Shown: piece by piece, positions 47,916-57,735 of the stretch
How positions within the stretch are numbered: the first letter of the stretch is position 1
Layout: each line of letters begins with the position of its first letter
Assembly: GCF_009796745.1 (NCBI RefSeq)
Contig: NZ_CP047024.1
Span: forward strand, 1,178,001-1,242,000
Direction of reading: 5' to 3'
Source of the DNA: Paraglaciecola sp. L1A13
GTDB taxonomy: Bacteria; Pseudomonadota; Gammaproteobacteria; Enterobacterales; Alteromonadaceae
Length of the DNA: 64,000 bases
Notes under the pieces: model-generated
Database searches by the model: none
What the model saw: only the letters and a program-made list of their open reading frames with translations
What the model was told of the DNA's origin: nothing
Made by a program: the position numbers and the translations under genes

Positions 47916-49500
47916 GATTTTTTGCTCCATGGGTAGAGGAAATAGATTCACTGGCCAAGGACGGCGCAGTCAGTTGAATTTGAATAAACGATTCAATTAG
48001 ATCCCATTTTAGATGGGTTTGACACGCGTTGGCGAGTCGTTCAATTTCGTGTTCTTGTTGTTCGTCATAATCTTTGACGAGTTCGGTGTTGGCGCCAGCC
48101 CAAAGCAATAACTGCTGCAGGGCTTCAGGACCATCAAATAAGCCATGTAGATAACTGCCAGCGACCTGATTATCATCACTGATGCAACCTTCTGACTCGC
48201 CATTTTCTAATAAAATAAGAGGGCGGGCATCCGCTGCACGCTCACTCGTACCTATATGAATTTCGTAGCCTCGAATAGGCACATTAGGCGTTCTTTTATT
48301 TGGTAATAACAGTCGTCCTTGGCTTTGGGTTAGCTGTTTCTGGTGCTGCAATAGGGTATTGATTGGCAGATAACCCACGCCTTGGCTTACGCCAGGCGTA
48401 TCTTCAACACCTTCTGGATCGGCGATGCTATTACCGAGCATTTGATAGCCCCCACAAATACCCAATAATTTGCCGCCATAACGCAGGTGGCGCTGTAGAT
48501 CATTATCCCAATGCATTTCCTTAAGCAGAGCTAGGTCAGCACGCACATTTTTACTGCCGGGTAAAATAATCAGATCACAGCCTGGGATAGCACTACCTTG
48601 GGGCACAAATATCAGCTCTACTTTTGGGTGTAGCCTCAGCATATCAAAATCAGTGTGGTTACTGATACGCTTGAATACAGGTACACATATGCGCAGTCGT
48701 ATGTCTTGCGGATGCAAATTTTGTTCTGCTTGAATGGCATCTTCGGCGGCTAGTTGTAAATTATGTATATACGGCAGTACGCCTAAAACCGGTTTTTGGG
48801 TTCGTTTTTCTAACCAAATTAAGCCAGGCTCTAGAAGTTTAATATCACCGCGAAACTTATTGATGACAAAACCCACGACCCGATTCTGTTCCGAAGGTGA
48901 GAGCAAATCTAACGTGCCAACAAGTTGAGCAAATACACCGCCTTTATCGATGTCTGCGATTATAATCACCGGGCAATCTACCGCTTCGGCAAACCCCATG
49001 TTGGCGATATCGCCTTTACGCAGGTTGATTTCCGCCGGGCTTCCCGCGCCTTCAACCACGATAACATCGTATTGATTCGTTAGGCGTTGATGTGAGTCAA
49101 GCACCGCTTGCATGGCCACCTTTTTATAATCGTGGTATTTAGCAGCTTGCATGTCAGATACGGCTTTACCATGAATAATCACTTGGGCACCGGTATCTGA
49201 ACTGGGTTTAAGAAGCACAGGGTTCATATCAACATTTGGCTCGATGCCAGCGGCTTGCGCTTGAACAGCCTGTGCTCGGCCAATTTCACCACCATCTTTG
49301 GTCACGGCGCTATTGAGCGCCATGTTCTGGGGTTTAAACGGGGCAACACGGTATCCTTGGTTTTTTAGACATCGACAAAATCCCGCCACCAGCATACTTT
49401 TACCTGCATCAGAGGTGGTGCCTTGGATCATGATAGTCGCACTTACATTCGTGAGTACGCGGCTTGCATTTTTTGCTTGTTTAATGCTTTGACAGGTCAT
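47908..49500 (-). CDS. cobQ: Cobyric acid synthase (glutamine-hydrolysing)
   Basis: 530 residues. The N-terminal P-loop [20 protein letters not shown] and the [20 protein letters not shown] and [13 protein letters not shown] segments form the ATP-dependent amidation domain. The C-terminal glutaminase has the nucleophile in [11 protein letters not shown] and the catalytic His in GSYLHGLFD. It amidates four carboxyl groups of adenosylcobyrinic acid a,c-diamide. In a salvage cluster without ring-synthesis genes this lets the cell use partly amidated corrinoids. The start overlaps the upstream phosphatase gene by 4 bp. Confidence 0.93.
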   Translation of the reverse strand: MTCQSIKQAKNASRVLTNVSATIMIQGTTSDAGKSMLVAGFCRCLKNQGYRVAPFKPQNMALNSAVTKDGGEIGRAQAVQAQAAGIEPNVDMNPVLLKPSSDTGAQVIIHGKAVSDMQAAKYHDYKKVAMQAVLDSHQRLTNQYDVIVVEGAGSPAEINLRKGDIANMGFAEAVDCPVIIIADIDKGGVFAQLVGTLDLLSPSEQNRVVGFVINKFRGDIKLLEPGLIWLEKRTQKPVLGVLPYIHNLQLAAEDAIQAEQNLHPQDIRLRICVPVFKRISNHTDFDMLRLHPKVELIFVPQGSAIPGCDLIILPGSKNVRADLALLKEMHWDNDLQRHLRYGGKLLGICGGYQMLGNSIADPEGVEDTPGVSQGVGYLPINTLLQHQKQLTQSQGRLLLPNKRTPNVPIRGYEIHIGTSERAADARPLILLENGESEGCISDDNQVAGSYLHGLFDGPEALQQLLLWAGANTELVKDYDEQQEHEIERLANACQTHLKWDLIESFIQIQLTAPSLASESISSTHGAKNHV

Positions 49501-50129
49501 GTAAGGCGCTCATTAAAAGGCGGTTTAGCAATGAAATCAACCACTGGGTTGGCTTGTTCGTATTCGGCGATAGAGATACGGGATAGGCTAGCATAACCTA
49601 CCTGAAGTTTGCTGTACCAAGCGCCTTGTTGCCAATTACTGGATAACGCATCGGCCAGTATTTGGCGGATAACGCCTCCATGGCAAATCAACAGATTATT
49701 TTGCCCTATAAGTTCAGTGCTCAATCGCTGCCAGCAGTTTATTACTCGTTGATGAAATATCTCGAGTGTTTCGGCTGCGGGCAGTGTGCAATGGAAGGGA
49801 TTTTCCCAAAAATTGCTTAGTGCTAACCATTGCTCACGTAAATCATCGAACGGCACGCCATCGTATAGGCCAAAATCACATTCTTGTAAGGCATCTTCCA
49901 CAATTAAGGGGACATCAAGCTCATTAGCCAATTGTTCAGCGAACACTAAGCAGCGTGAGAGTGGGGAGGTTACGATGATATCTGGTCGATTAATTTGCTG
50001 TACTTGGGCGTGCATGGCACGGCGGCCTTGCTCACTTAATAATACATTTGTTTTTCCATATATAGCTGCGGGACCATTGATTTGTCCGTGGCGCAATAAA
50101 TTGAAAACGGTTGGTTTAGCCAATTCCAT
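49497..50129 (-). CDS. cobC: Alpha-ribazole phosphatase (CobC type)
   Basis: 210 residues of the histidine phosphatase family: [20 protein letters not shown] with the phosphohistidine, [38 protein letters not shown] and [17 protein letters not shown]. The RHGQ...Y-G-T arrangement and the DGxPFDDL stretch fit CobC better than those of the homologue at 45712-46338. It dephosphorylates alpha-ribazole phosphate or adenosylcobalamin phosphate. Two bases separate it from cobU and it overlaps cobQ by four. Confidence 0.85.
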   Translation of the reverse strand: MELAKPTVFNLLRHGQINGPAAIYGKTNVLLSEQGRRAMHAQVQQINRPDIIVTSPLSRCLVFAEQLANELDVPLIVEDALQECDFGLYDGVPFDDLREQWLALSNFWENPFHCTLPAAETLEIFHQRVINCWQRLSTELIGQNNLLICHGGVIRQILADALSSNWQQGAWYSKLQVGYASLSRISIAEYEQANPVVDFIAKPPFNERLT

Positions 50130-50131
50130 GG

Positions 50132-50668
50132 TTAAGGTCGTTTCAATGGCATGGGCAAGCCTGCAGCCACAAAGGTGACGCTATCTGCTGCTTTTGCAAC
50201 GGCTTGATTCAACCAGCCTGCTTGATCAACAAACTGCCGGGTGAGTTCACCCATGGGGATAATTCCTAATCCTACCTCGTTGGCGATAATGAATATATCG
50301 GCATTACTGGCTGATAGTGCCTGAGTCAACGTATCAAATAGTAGAGTAAAATCTTGCGCTGGACGATGGTACAAATGGTTGTTTAGCCACAGTGTTAAAC
50401 AATCAATCAACAGTATAGGGTGAGTGTTTGTAGACAAATTTTGCAGCGTGATGAATTCCATTAACTCTAATGGTACTTCTGCTAAATTCCAATGATCCGG
50501 GCGTTCCTGTTGATGACGCGCGATACGGGCAGACATTTCTGCGTCTGTGGCAGTACCGGTTGCTACGTACGTGACGTTTCGGCTCGTTTGCTGGCTCAAA
50601 GCTAACGCTTGTTGCAGCCCAAAATTTGACTTGCCTGAGCGTGCGCCACCTAAAATCAGATGCAGCAT
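50132..50668 (-). CDS. cobU: Adenosylcobinamide kinase/adenosylcobinamide-phosphate guanylyltransferase
   Basis: 178 residues. The P-loop LILGGARSGKSNFGLQQALA starts the protein, followed by YVATGTATDAEMSARIARHQ with RPDHW (the GMP-accepting His), LIDCLTLWLNNHLY and IIANEVGLGIIPMG, all standard for CobU/CobP. It phosphorylates adenosylcobinamide and then attaches GMP, producing the activated intermediate for CobS. It lies 40 bp downstream of cobS, with both in the salvage half of nucleotide-loop assembly. Confidence 0.95.
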   Translation of the reverse strand: MLHLILGGARSGKSNFGLQQALALSQQTSRNVTYVATGTATDAEMSARIARHQQERPDHWNLAEVPLELMEFITLQNLSTNTHPILLIDCLTLWLNNHLYHRPAQDFTLLFDTLTQALSASNADIFIIANEVGLGIIPMGELTRQFVDQAGWLNQAVAKAADSVTFVAAGLPMPLKRP

Positions 50669-50708
50669 AGTATTACCTTTGCATTATGACGGATCATCAG
50701 TTTATGTT

Positions 50709-51521
50709 TCATAGTGAAATTGGCCCTAAAGGAGTATGGCCATAAGCGTCATGTACGGTTGCTAACAAGAGTATATAAATCAGTAATTCTTGGACTTGTT
50801 GCGCAAAGCCCAAACAATCTCCCGTGTACCCGCCAATATGCGCCCTAAACCAACGTTTGAGGACATAACGCAGAGAAAGACAAGCCAATAAAATCATCAG
50901 CGCGTCGGTAAAAGGTAGCCATAATAACCCTGCACTACTACTGGCAAAAAGCCACAGTAGCACTCTGGGTTGCATTGGATTGGCTAACGACTGGCTTTTA
51001 CTGTCTTGCGCGTCGGTGCGTGCGTACGCCAAGTGCTGTGTATGAGAAATGGCTAAGCCACGCGACAGGGGATAGGCGATGAAAAGGGCTAATATTAAGT
51101 GTCCATTAATGGCTAATGCGTAAAGCAAAACGGTTTTTGTTAATAGCATAGTGATAAGCGCACAGGTTCCGTACGTTCCTATCTGGCTGTCTTTCATAAT
51201 GCTTAGTTTACGCGCTTGCGTGTGCCCACCCCAAAAGCCATCACACGTATCCGCTAGGCCATCTTCATGCAGCGCACCAGTGAGCAATAAACTCAAAATC
51301 ACTAGCAAACAGATACTGGGCGCGGTGCCAATGTAAGGTGTGACAAGCAGATAAAATCCACTGAGTATTCCGGCTAATAACCAGCCTATCAGGGCAAAAT
51401 GTCGCCCCGCTTGACGTAATTTCTGTGGGCTGTAGTCAATCCCTTGAGGTACGGGCATGCGCGTGAAAAAACTCACTGCCAATAGCAATAAATTAAGTTG
51501 ATAAGTGAAAAATCGACTCAT
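50709..51521 (-). CDS. cobS: Adenosylcobinamide-GDP ribazoletransferase
   Basis: 270 residues, an inner-membrane protein with about six helices. FFTRMPVPQGIDYSPQKL near residue 18, LTGALHEDGLADTCDGFWGG near 80 (the conserved acidic motif that binds metal) and KDSQIGTYGTCALITMLLTK near 110 identify CobS. It joins alpha-ribazole (or its phosphate) to adenosylcobinamide-GDP. It lies 50 bp downstream of cobT. Confidence 0.95.
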   Translation of the reverse strand: MSRFFTYQLNLLLLAVSFFTRMPVPQGIDYSPQKLRQAGRHFALIGWLLAGILSGFYLLVTPYIGTAPSICLLVILSLLLTGALHEDGLADTCDGFWGGHTQARKLSIMKDSQIGTYGTCALITMLLTKTVLLYALAINGHLILALFIAYPLSRGLAISHTQHLAYARTDAQDSKSQSLANPMQPRVLLWLFASSSAGLLWLPFTDALMILLACLSLRYVLKRWFRAHIGGYTGDCLGFAQQVQELLIYILLLATVHDAYGHTPLGPISL

Positions 51522-51571
51522 AATATTTTCGCCTTATTATTGCGTTTCACTGGTATAAGCCTCTTCCATCG

Positions 51572-52795
51572 TCATACCGTGATGCCGGAACTCTCAAACG
51601 TTGCCATATCGTTATAAAAGCTCGCCGCTGCTTGCAGCAAAGGTAAGGCGAGTGCGGCTCCCGTACCTTCACCTAAGCGTAAACCAAGAGAAAGCAAAGG
51701 ACGTGCATCAAGTTGGGCTAAAACTTGCTGGTGAGCAAGTTCGGCAGAGCAGTGAGCAAATAACATATATTCTTGTGCGCGAGGCGCAATACGAACCGCA
51801 AGCAGCGCCGCAACGCTAACAATAAACCCATCGATTAAAATACTTTTGCCGGCTGCAGCAGTGGCGAGTATGGCTCCAACGATCTGTGCTATTTCAAAGC
51901 CACCGACTTCAGTTAACGCTGTTTTTGGGGTGAAGGCTTTTGTTCCATGGGACTGATTAACGCGTACTAATGCATCGGATATCAGCTGTACTTTTTTAGC
52001 CAGTTGTTCAACACTTATGCCCGTACCTTTGCCTGTAGTTCGTTCTGGGCTTAAGCCGCAAATAAGTGATAATAGCGCGGATGCGCTGCTGGTATTACCT
52101 ATGCCCATTTCGCCGAAGGCTAGCAGATTACTGCCCAGAGCAATTTGCTCATTTGCGACCTTAGCACCAAGATAAAGTGCTTGTTCGGGTTGGTCTTCAC
52201 TCATAGCTGGCTGACAGGAAAAGTCTGCTGTGCCTGGACCTATTCGTTGTTCTATAAGCATAAATTGATCGTTAGATTGAATATTTTCGGCGATAGGATT
52301 GCATATACCCGCATCAATGACTTTCATCGTCCAACCAAGCGTGCGGCAAAAGCAGTTGATTGCTGCACCGCCACTGAGAAAATTCAATACCATTTGTTGG
52401 GTGACTTCGGGCGGGGCAATACTGATGCCGTTGTTTGCGATGCCGTGGTCACCGGCAAAAACCAACATGATGGGTTTATTAATCTCAATACCAGTATGCT
52501 CTGGGTTAATGCTTCGTTGAATTAAAGCCAATTGGCGAGCAAGGCTTTCTAATTGCCCTAATGCGCCCAAAGGCTTGGTTTTATTATCAATTTGTTTATC
52601 AATAGCAGGTAAATGCTCACGGTTTAAGGATTGTATATCCCAGTATCCTTGCTCAAATAGCGAAGGGGTGTTCAAAATATTTGTCGAACGGAGCGTTTTT
52701 TTACACGTAGCAGTAACCTGCGATGACCCAACTGAGTCTTGTTCGGGCGAGTGTTTTGTATCGACTTGAATGGATGAGAGTGATTCAGTGTTCAT
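51572..52795 (-). CDS. cobT: Nicotinate-nucleotide-dimethylbenzimidazole phosphoribosyltransferase
   Basis: 407 residues, about 55 longer than a typical CobT: residues 1-60 form a polar, serine/threonine-rich extension of unknown role before the DIQSLNREHLPAIDKQIDNK helix. Family motifs follow: TKPLGALGQLESLARQLA, VFAGDHGIANNGISIAPPEV, GEMGIGNTSSASALLS, and LGLRLGEGTGAALALPLLQA with the catalytic Glu. It activates 5,6-dimethylbenzimidazole to alpha-ribazole phosphate. The ATG at 52795 lies 25 bp downstream of btuC; no internal ATG offers a shorter start. Confidence 0.93.
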   Translation of the reverse strand: MNTESLSSIQVDTKHSPEQDSVGSSQVTATCKKTLRSTNILNTPSLFEQGYWDIQSLNREHLPAIDKQIDNKTKPLGALGQLESLARQLALIQRSINPEHTGIEINKPIMLVFAGDHGIANNGISIAPPEVTQQMVLNFLSGGAAINCFCRTLGWTMKVIDAGICNPIAENIQSNDQFMLIEQRIGPGTADFSCQPAMSEDQPEQALYLGAKVANEQIALGSNLLAFGEMGIGNTSSASALLSLICGLSPERTTGKGTGISVEQLAKKVQLISDALVRVNQSHGTKAFTPKTALTEVGGFEIAQIVGAILATAAAGKSILIDGFIVSVAALLAVRIAPRAQEYMLFAHCSAELAHQQVLAQLDARPLLSLGLRLGEGTGAALALPLLQAAASFYNDMATFESSGITV

Positions 52796-52820
52796 GTGTA
52801 TTCACTTATTGTTAGTCTTG

Positions 52821-53846
52821 TTATGTCTGTCGCTGGCGGATAGCGAGTAAGAAAAACACGCTGCCGATGGCTGAAGTAATAATGCCGATAGGGATTTCTT
52901 GCTCTGCTAAGGCTGAACGGGCGAGAATATCCACTAGTACCATAAAGCTGCCCCCGACTAATACACACCCTAAGATGAGTGCTCGACTGGTGACCCCAAC
53001 CCAACGGCGCACTATGTGGGGTATAAGCAGGCCTACGAATCCGATGCCGCCGCAGTAAGCGACAATACAAGCGGTAAGTGCGGCGCATATCCCCAGTGCG
53101 AGTAAGCGAATAGCGGTTACATTGACGCCTAAGGTTTTAGCATTTTCATCGCCAAGTAATAATGCGTCGAGCCGACGCCCAAACAGCAATAGTAAGAGCA
53201 CACTGCCCATCACAATAGGTAACATGATCCACGCATACCACATCTCTACTCTGGCGAGGCTGCCCATAAGCCAGAAAATCACCTTGTTGGCAGCAAACGG
53301 GTCACCTAAAAACAATAGGAAGTGACTAAAGGCACTGAGCATAAATGATACGGCTACGCCAGCTAACAGCATGTGTTCACCGCGCCCACCAAATGAACTC
53401 GATGCCAACGCTTGCACCAATGTGACAGCGAACACAGCCCCTAAAAATGCGGCAACAGGTAAGGCGAGCGAAAACGAAACATCCGGTAAAAGACGAAATA
53501 AGGTTAAGGTTTCACCCATTTGACTGTCAAACAATAACGTAGCAATACTTGCACCGAGCCCAGCACCGGATACCACACCGAAAAGGTAAGGATCGGCTAA
53601 ACCGTTGCGCGTAATATTTTGTAAGGTAGCACCGGCTACCGCTAGGCCAGCGCCAACTAAAAAACCGACCAATACACGGGGCAAACGAATTTCCCAAAAA
53701 ATAACCGAATCGACTTGTGAAGCGCATTCAGCTACCACACATTGGTAAAGCTGAGAGGGTGAGAGATCAGCCGCGCCAAAAAATATCCCGATGATGGGAG
53801 ATAACAGTGCCAAAAAAAAGAGCAACGACCAACGGTTAATCATCAA
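52821..53846 (-). CDS. btuC: Vitamin B12 ABC transporter permease (FecCD family)
   Basis: 341 residues with about ten membrane helices. IRLPRVLVGFLVGAGLAVAG near residue 52, LQNITRNGLADPYLFGVVSG near 72 and GGIGFVGLLIPHIVRRWVG near 265 are the FecCD/BtuC signatures; the last includes the coupling region that contacts the ATPase. It imports cobalamin with BtuD and BtuF. Its start overlaps the btuD stop by four bases, so they form one unit. FecCD permeases also serve iron siderophores, but the riboswitch and neighbours fix the substrate. Confidence 0.92.
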   Translation of the reverse strand: MMINRWSLLFFLALLSPIIGIFFGAADLSPSQLYQCVVAECASQVDSVIFWEIRLPRVLVGFLVGAGLAVAGATLQNITRNGLADPYLFGVVSGAGLGASIATLLFDSQMGETLTLFRLLPDVSFSLALPVAAFLGAVFAVTLVQALASSSFGGRGEHMLLAGVAVSFMLSAFSHFLLFLGDPFAANKVIFWLMGSLARVEMWYAWIMLPIVMGSVLLLLLFGRRLDALLLGDENAKTLGVNVTAIRLLALGICAALTACIVAYCGGIGFVGLLIPHIVRRWVGVTSRALILGCVLVGGSFMVLVDILARSALAEQEIPIGIITSAIGSVFFLLAIRQRQT

Positions 53847-54703
53847 TAGTGCCGCTTATCAGGTGCGTTTATTGGTTTGAACTGCACAATTTCAGGCAGT
53901 TGGTTGGTCTCAGCTTCATCAGGAGGATAGAAGTCCACGCGCAGGTGGTGGGAAGAATTATCCCGCCTTATTTGACAAGGGATCTTAAAAACATGTTCTA
54001 ACGTGGGCGCTTGCAGCACTTTCTCAATGGGCCCTTGTGCTATCATTTTTCCCTTGTCCAAAAGACACAGATGGTCGCAGTAACTGGCTGCTAGATTAAT
54101 ATCATGCAGGCTCATTACAACCGTCATTTGCTGCTGGTGGGCTAACGTTCTTAGTAACTTGAGTACTTGGTGTTGGTAATAGATATCAAGGTGATTAACA
54201 GGTTCATCTAGTACAATAAGCGCGGCTTTTTGCACTAACGCACGAGCAATTAAGCCTCGTTGTTGCTCGCCACCTGATAGCGAGCTAAAGGTTTGATCGA
54301 TTTTGTCACTCAAGCCTACCTTGGCAATTGAGGCGGTTAAATGTTGGTGGTCTTGTGCCGTTTCTCTCGATAGTAACGTTTTGTGTGGCAGCCATCCCAT
54401 ACGCACGATTTGCTGCAAACTTAAAGCAAATACACTTTCATTGAGCTGATTGACGACCGCGATTTGTTGGGCTTGCTGTAATGGGGTGTACTGATCTAAT
54501 GCTTTCCCGCGCCAACTGACTTGCCCGTGGCTGGGCATTTGACCCGATAGCATCTTAAGTAGACTGGTTTTACCGGCGCCATTAGGACCGAGTACACCTA
54601 GCACCTTTCCTCGCGCTAACGAAAGGTTAATATTTGACAGAATCGTATTGCCGCCAGCCTCAAAACAAAGTTGCTGAGCCTGAAGGTTAGCCGAATTTAG
54701 CAT
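53843..54703 (-). CDS. btuD: Vitamin B12 ABC transporter ATP-binding protein
   Basis: 286 residues from the ATG at 54703; an in-frame TTG at 54742 adds 13 residues. Neither start has a good ribosome site. Walker A is GVLGPNGAGKTSLLKML near residue 38, the signature LSGGEQQRGLIARALV near 125, Walker B ALIVLDEPVNHLDIYY and the switch His in VMSLHDINLAASYC. It is the first gene of the cobalamin operon, 137 bp downstream of the riboswitch B12 box, and is probably the most strongly repressed by B12. The C-terminal ~40 residues are less conserved. Confidence 0.93.
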   Translation of the reverse strand: MLNSANLQAQQLCFEAGGNTILSNINLSLARGKVLGVLGPNGAGKTSLLKMLSGQMPSHGQVSWRGKALDQYTPLQQAQQIAVVNQLNESVFALSLQQIVRMGWLPHKTLLSRETAQDHQHLTASIAKVGLSDKIDQTFSSLSGGEQQRGLIARALVQKAALIVLDEPVNHLDIYYQHQVLKLLRTLAHQQQMTVVMSLHDINLAASYCDHLCLLDKGKMIAQGPIEKVLQAPTLEHVFKIPCQIRRDNSSHHLRVDFYPPDEAETNQLPEIVQFKPINAPDKRHY

Positions 54704-54747
54704 GGCGTCTGTGTTGTCATGACAGTTCAAATAGACACTCAATCAAG

Positions 54748-54812
54748 GCGGGAATACACAGAGAACTCAGCATCAAAAGCTGAAAGACAATCTGTTATTC
54801 ACGTATTCCCGC
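54748..54812 (-). promoter_or_regulatory. Long hairpin in the btuD leader (possible expression platform)
   Basis: GCGGGAATAC (54748-54757) and GTATTCCCGC (54803-54812) are perfectly complementary with 45 nt between, which include a smaller TCAGC/GCTGA stem. It lies between the riboswitch and btuD. No T tract follows on the minus strand, so translation control or antitermination is as likely as termination. Confidence 0.5.
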
Positions 54813-54839
54813 GTGATAATAAATAAAAGGGTGTATTAA

Positions 54840-54960
54840 GGCTGGTATCTGACTTACAAGCGGATGTTCGAATAGTCGTTGTATACGAACAGCTTGCTTA
54901 CAGTTGCGGGTACAGTTCTGGTATCGCACCAGATTCCCATTTAATTCAAACCACTGAAAT
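54840..54960 (-). promoter_or_regulatory. Cobalamin riboswitch controlling the cob/btu operon
   Basis: On the minus strand: AAATGGGAATCTGGTG, then CCAGAACTGTACCCGCAACTG (about 54895-54925) and TAAG, and the B12 box TAAGTCAGATACCAGCC (54840-54856). These are the conserved core parts of the AdoCbl riboswitch. The 5' outer stem is not clear, so the upstream boundary is approximate. It should repress the whole 11-kb operon when cobalamin is plentiful. Confidence 0.92.
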
Positions 54961-55398
54961 GATTAAGCAGTTTAAAACCTAAGTATGGCGCGCAATATAA
55001 CAATTTAATCAGCCATCTACGAGAGGTAATTGTAAAAGTTAATAGAAGGTAATATGCCTCTTGGTCTAATGAAAATGGGTCGCTATTTTTCTTCGTAGTA
55101 AAGCACGTCTTAGGAAATATGCGGTGAAAATATGGGGGGAAATAGATGTTTCTTTGGAAATCGGGTTGAAAAATTCCATTTGGCACGGTTGATAATTGTA
55201 CCGCTTTGCATTGTGGTAATTTTACTTGTTACCAGATTTGACTAATGCTAAGTTTCTGACCTTTAGAGATAAAATAGATTGGTTGAAGAATAAAGAGAAT
55301 AAAATCGTCAGCCTTATAATCGATATAAAAGAGTAATGGAGTGTGCAGGTAGCCGCTCTTCATTTGCTGAGTGACAGCACATAATAAAAGGACGTATT
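54961..55398. other. Divergent gap upstream of the small outer-membrane gene
   Basis: About 440 AT-rich bases. It holds the promoter of the cobalamin operon on its left side and of the 55399 gene on its right (TATAAT at 55315-55320 without a good -35). No gene or repeat was recognised. Confidence 0.5.
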
Positions 55399-55902
55399 TT
55401 GAGAAAATTTGCATTAATTTTACCTGTTTTAGCCTTTAGTAGTTTTGCTGCTGAAGATAGTCAAACCCAGCAGTATTCCGTAGGTATCGGTATGGGGGCT
55501 TTGTATTCAGGGCTGGGAGCTAATCTTGCGTTAGTTTCAAAAAACGATATGAAATACTTATCGGCTGGCTGCGTTGAATATAGTTCAAGGTTTGGTTCAA
55601 CATGTGGCTTTGGTGCAGGTTGGGTCAAAACGGATTTATTTAATTTTGACAGCAACAAGCATGGCTTTGGTATTTACGCGAGTATTGCTGGGCGTGAGCA
55701 TTCATATCGTATTAACCCAGATATAAATGGCAGAAGCTATCAAGTCAAAGAACATGATATATATGGATTGGGCGTAAGTTACACCTATTTTTTCAACGGT
55801 ATAAATCGCTCTGGCACGACCTTGGGAATTTCTATACATGGTACCAACGCAGATTTTGAGAGTACCGTAGGTGGATTTTTACAAATTGGTTATCAGTTTT
55901 AG
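55399..55902 (+). CDS. Small outer-membrane beta-barrel-like protein, function unknown
   Basis: 167 residues from a TTG start at 55399, preceded by AAAGGA six bases before it. A signal peptide (RKFALILPVLAFSSFA then AED) is followed by alternating strands: SVGIGMGALYSGLGANLALV, YSSRFGSTCGFGAGWVKTD, GFGIYASIAGREHSY, YGLGVSYTYFF and a final GGFLQIGYQF ending in Phe, the sign of an outer-membrane barrel. About eight strands fit an OmpA/OmpW-size barrel. No specific family is recognised. It stands alone with terminator-less flanks. Confidence 0.7.
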   Translation: MRKFALILPVLAFSSFAAEDSQTQQYSVGIGMGALYSGLGANLALVSKNDMKYLSAGCVEYSSRFGSTCGFGAGWVKTDLFNFDSNKHGFGIYASIAGREHSYRINPDINGRSYQVKEHDIYGLGVSYTYFFNGINRSGTTLGISIHGTNADFESTVGGFLQIGYQF

Positions 55903-56026
55903 TTTCTTGTTGTGCATTGATGATTCGCTGGTCATAAGTGTCAGATGAGAATCATGGGCTGGCGAGACTTCTCTGATTAAGCAGTCAATTGAAGAATAAC
56001 GAGCGCTCAGAGGCATAAAATTACGA

Positions 56027-57394
56027 TCACATTTCGGTCTTTAATATGTGACGGCTTAAACTTCCATAAAACCGACATTGTGGATCATAACGTTTTTTTA
56101 AGGTTAGTAATTTTGAGGTGTTTTTACCAAAATACCTTTTTAGTTCGTCTGGCCCTAAGAACTCATAGTTTTGATATGCCTGATCATTATAAAACGCAGA
56201 CAAGGTAGTATGGCTGTCATCGACCCAACGCTCAATTATTGGGTCGATTTTTGTGCCTCCACTGATGCCAGTCACACTGCATATAAAACTCGATTTACGA
56301 TGGACGAAAGCGCTATCTTGTGAGGCTCTATCTTGGATAGCCCCGCCAAGTGGATCGAACATTATCCCGCAATAATCGTCAGGGCTATTAATATAGCAAC
56401 TAATAACCTCATCGATAAACTGTGCAGATAGATCCTGGGATACAAAGCCATTGCGCCAATAAACACATAACTCACTTTGATATGTATTAGATTGCATTTC
56501 GAGATAAGACTTTTCACTCACGTCCATTTTCGGCCCAAGACCCCACTGTGAAATACGCTTAAAAAAGACCTCACAGTCTGACTTGCTTGCGGTGCTAAAG
56601 GCCATAATAGATACTTTTTCTTGGCCCTTAGCTGTTCGTGAGATATAGGCATATACAAAGTAGTCTCTGGTGTTGCTAAGCACTTCATCACTGTAATGTT
56701 TTAACACCTTACTCGCTTCGGATAGAGGCCATTCTATAAAGCCACCAATCACCGTTGATGGCACGGGATAAAGCTGTAACGTTATTTCGGTTATAACCCC
56801 AAATTGACAGCCACCACCGCCACTTAGCGCCCAAAAAAGCGCTGGCTCTGAGAATTTATCGATTGTTTGTTTGATACCTTGCGCGTCGATCATAGTGACG
56901 TTAATTAAGCTGTCACACGTTAGGCCGAACTTACGTGATAAAAATCCGATTCCACCTCCTAACGTGGCACCAATGACACCTACATCAGGGCATGTACCAA
57001 GGGGCACAGCCAAACCATATTGGGTGGTATAAGCATCTAATTCCATATTTCTAACCCCTGCGCCCAATCGAACTGATTGTCGGTCCTCTGCAAGGGCAAT
57101 CGATTTAAAGGCCGACATATCTAGCACTATCCCATCGTTGACTACGCTGCTTCCCGAATTGGAATGGCCACCCCCTTTGACTGATATAGGCAGATTGTGA
57201 GCATTGGCAAAATGGATCGCTAAGCGAATATCTTCTTCACAACCGACCTCAATAATCGCCAGAGGTGTATTGTTGATCCCATGATTGAACACGCTTTTAC
57301 GAATGTGATACTGCTCGTCAGGAGAGAACCATATAGGTCCGTTGAATTGATAGGCGATAGCTTTGAGTTGCGCTTTTAACTTGCTGATGTTCAC
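56027..57394 (-). CDS. FAD-linked oxidase, berberine-bridge (BBE) family
   Basis: 455 residues. The PCMH-type FAD-binding domain (about residues 30-210) has ISVKGGGHSNSGSSVVNDGI, with the His that often attaches FAD covalently, and GVIGATLGGGIGFLSRKFGL. GGGGCQFGVITEI near 190 replaces the common GGGGNFG with Cys-Gln. The substrate domain follows, and the BBE tail reads NYEFLGPDELKRYFGKN with RYDPQCRFYGS. Such enzymes oxidise sugars, alcohols or alkaloid-like molecules with oxygen; the substrate is unknown. Single gene. Confidence 0.88.
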   Translation of the reverse strand: MNISKLKAQLKAIAYQFNGPIWFSPDEQYHIRKSVFNHGINNTPLAIIEVGCEEDIRLAIHFANAHNLPISVKGGGHSNSGSSVVNDGIVLDMSAFKSIALAEDRQSVRLGAGVRNMELDAYTTQYGLAVPLGTCPDVGVIGATLGGGIGFLSRKFGLTCDSLINVTMIDAQGIKQTIDKFSEPALFWALSGGGGCQFGVITEITLQLYPVPSTVIGGFIEWPLSEASKVLKHYSDEVLSNTRDYFVYAYISRTAKGQEKVSIMAFSTASKSDCEVFFKRISQWGLGPKMDVSEKSYLEMQSNTYQSELCVYWRNGFVSQDLSAQFIDEVISCYINSPDDYCGIMFDPLGGAIQDRASQDSAFVHRKSSFICSVTGISGGTKIDPIIERWVDDSHTTLSAFYNDQAYQNYEFLGPDELKRYFGKNTSKLLTLKKRYDPQCRFYGSLSRHILKTEM

Positions 57395-57735
57395 GTTTGG
57401 TATCCAAAGGAAAATAGAACTATTAAATAGAAGGCTTACGTTAAAGTAGAGTGATCGTTAATTTTCCTGAGTCTGTTGCTCACTGCGAGCAGTATTTCTT
57501 AGAAGCAAACCAATGTAATTGCTAAAATAATGCTATCTAGACAAACAACAATATGCCCCTTCTAAATTCAATAAGCTACGTCGCTTCTTATTAAACTGTC
57601 GATTGGGGATTATTAACAAGTATTGGCTAACAGAGGTTTGCATAAAAAGAGTATTTTTTGCGATATTGCTGCGATGGGACTTAGATTCGATTTAATATTC
57701 AGAGAAGTGGGTATATATAAATGATTGGAAAAAAA
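57395..57735. other. Gap between the oxidase gene and tRNA-Ile2
   Basis: About 340 AT-rich bases. Nothing recognisable beyond the expected promoter of the oxidase gene on the minus strand and the downstream end of the tRNA transcript. Confidence 0.5.
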
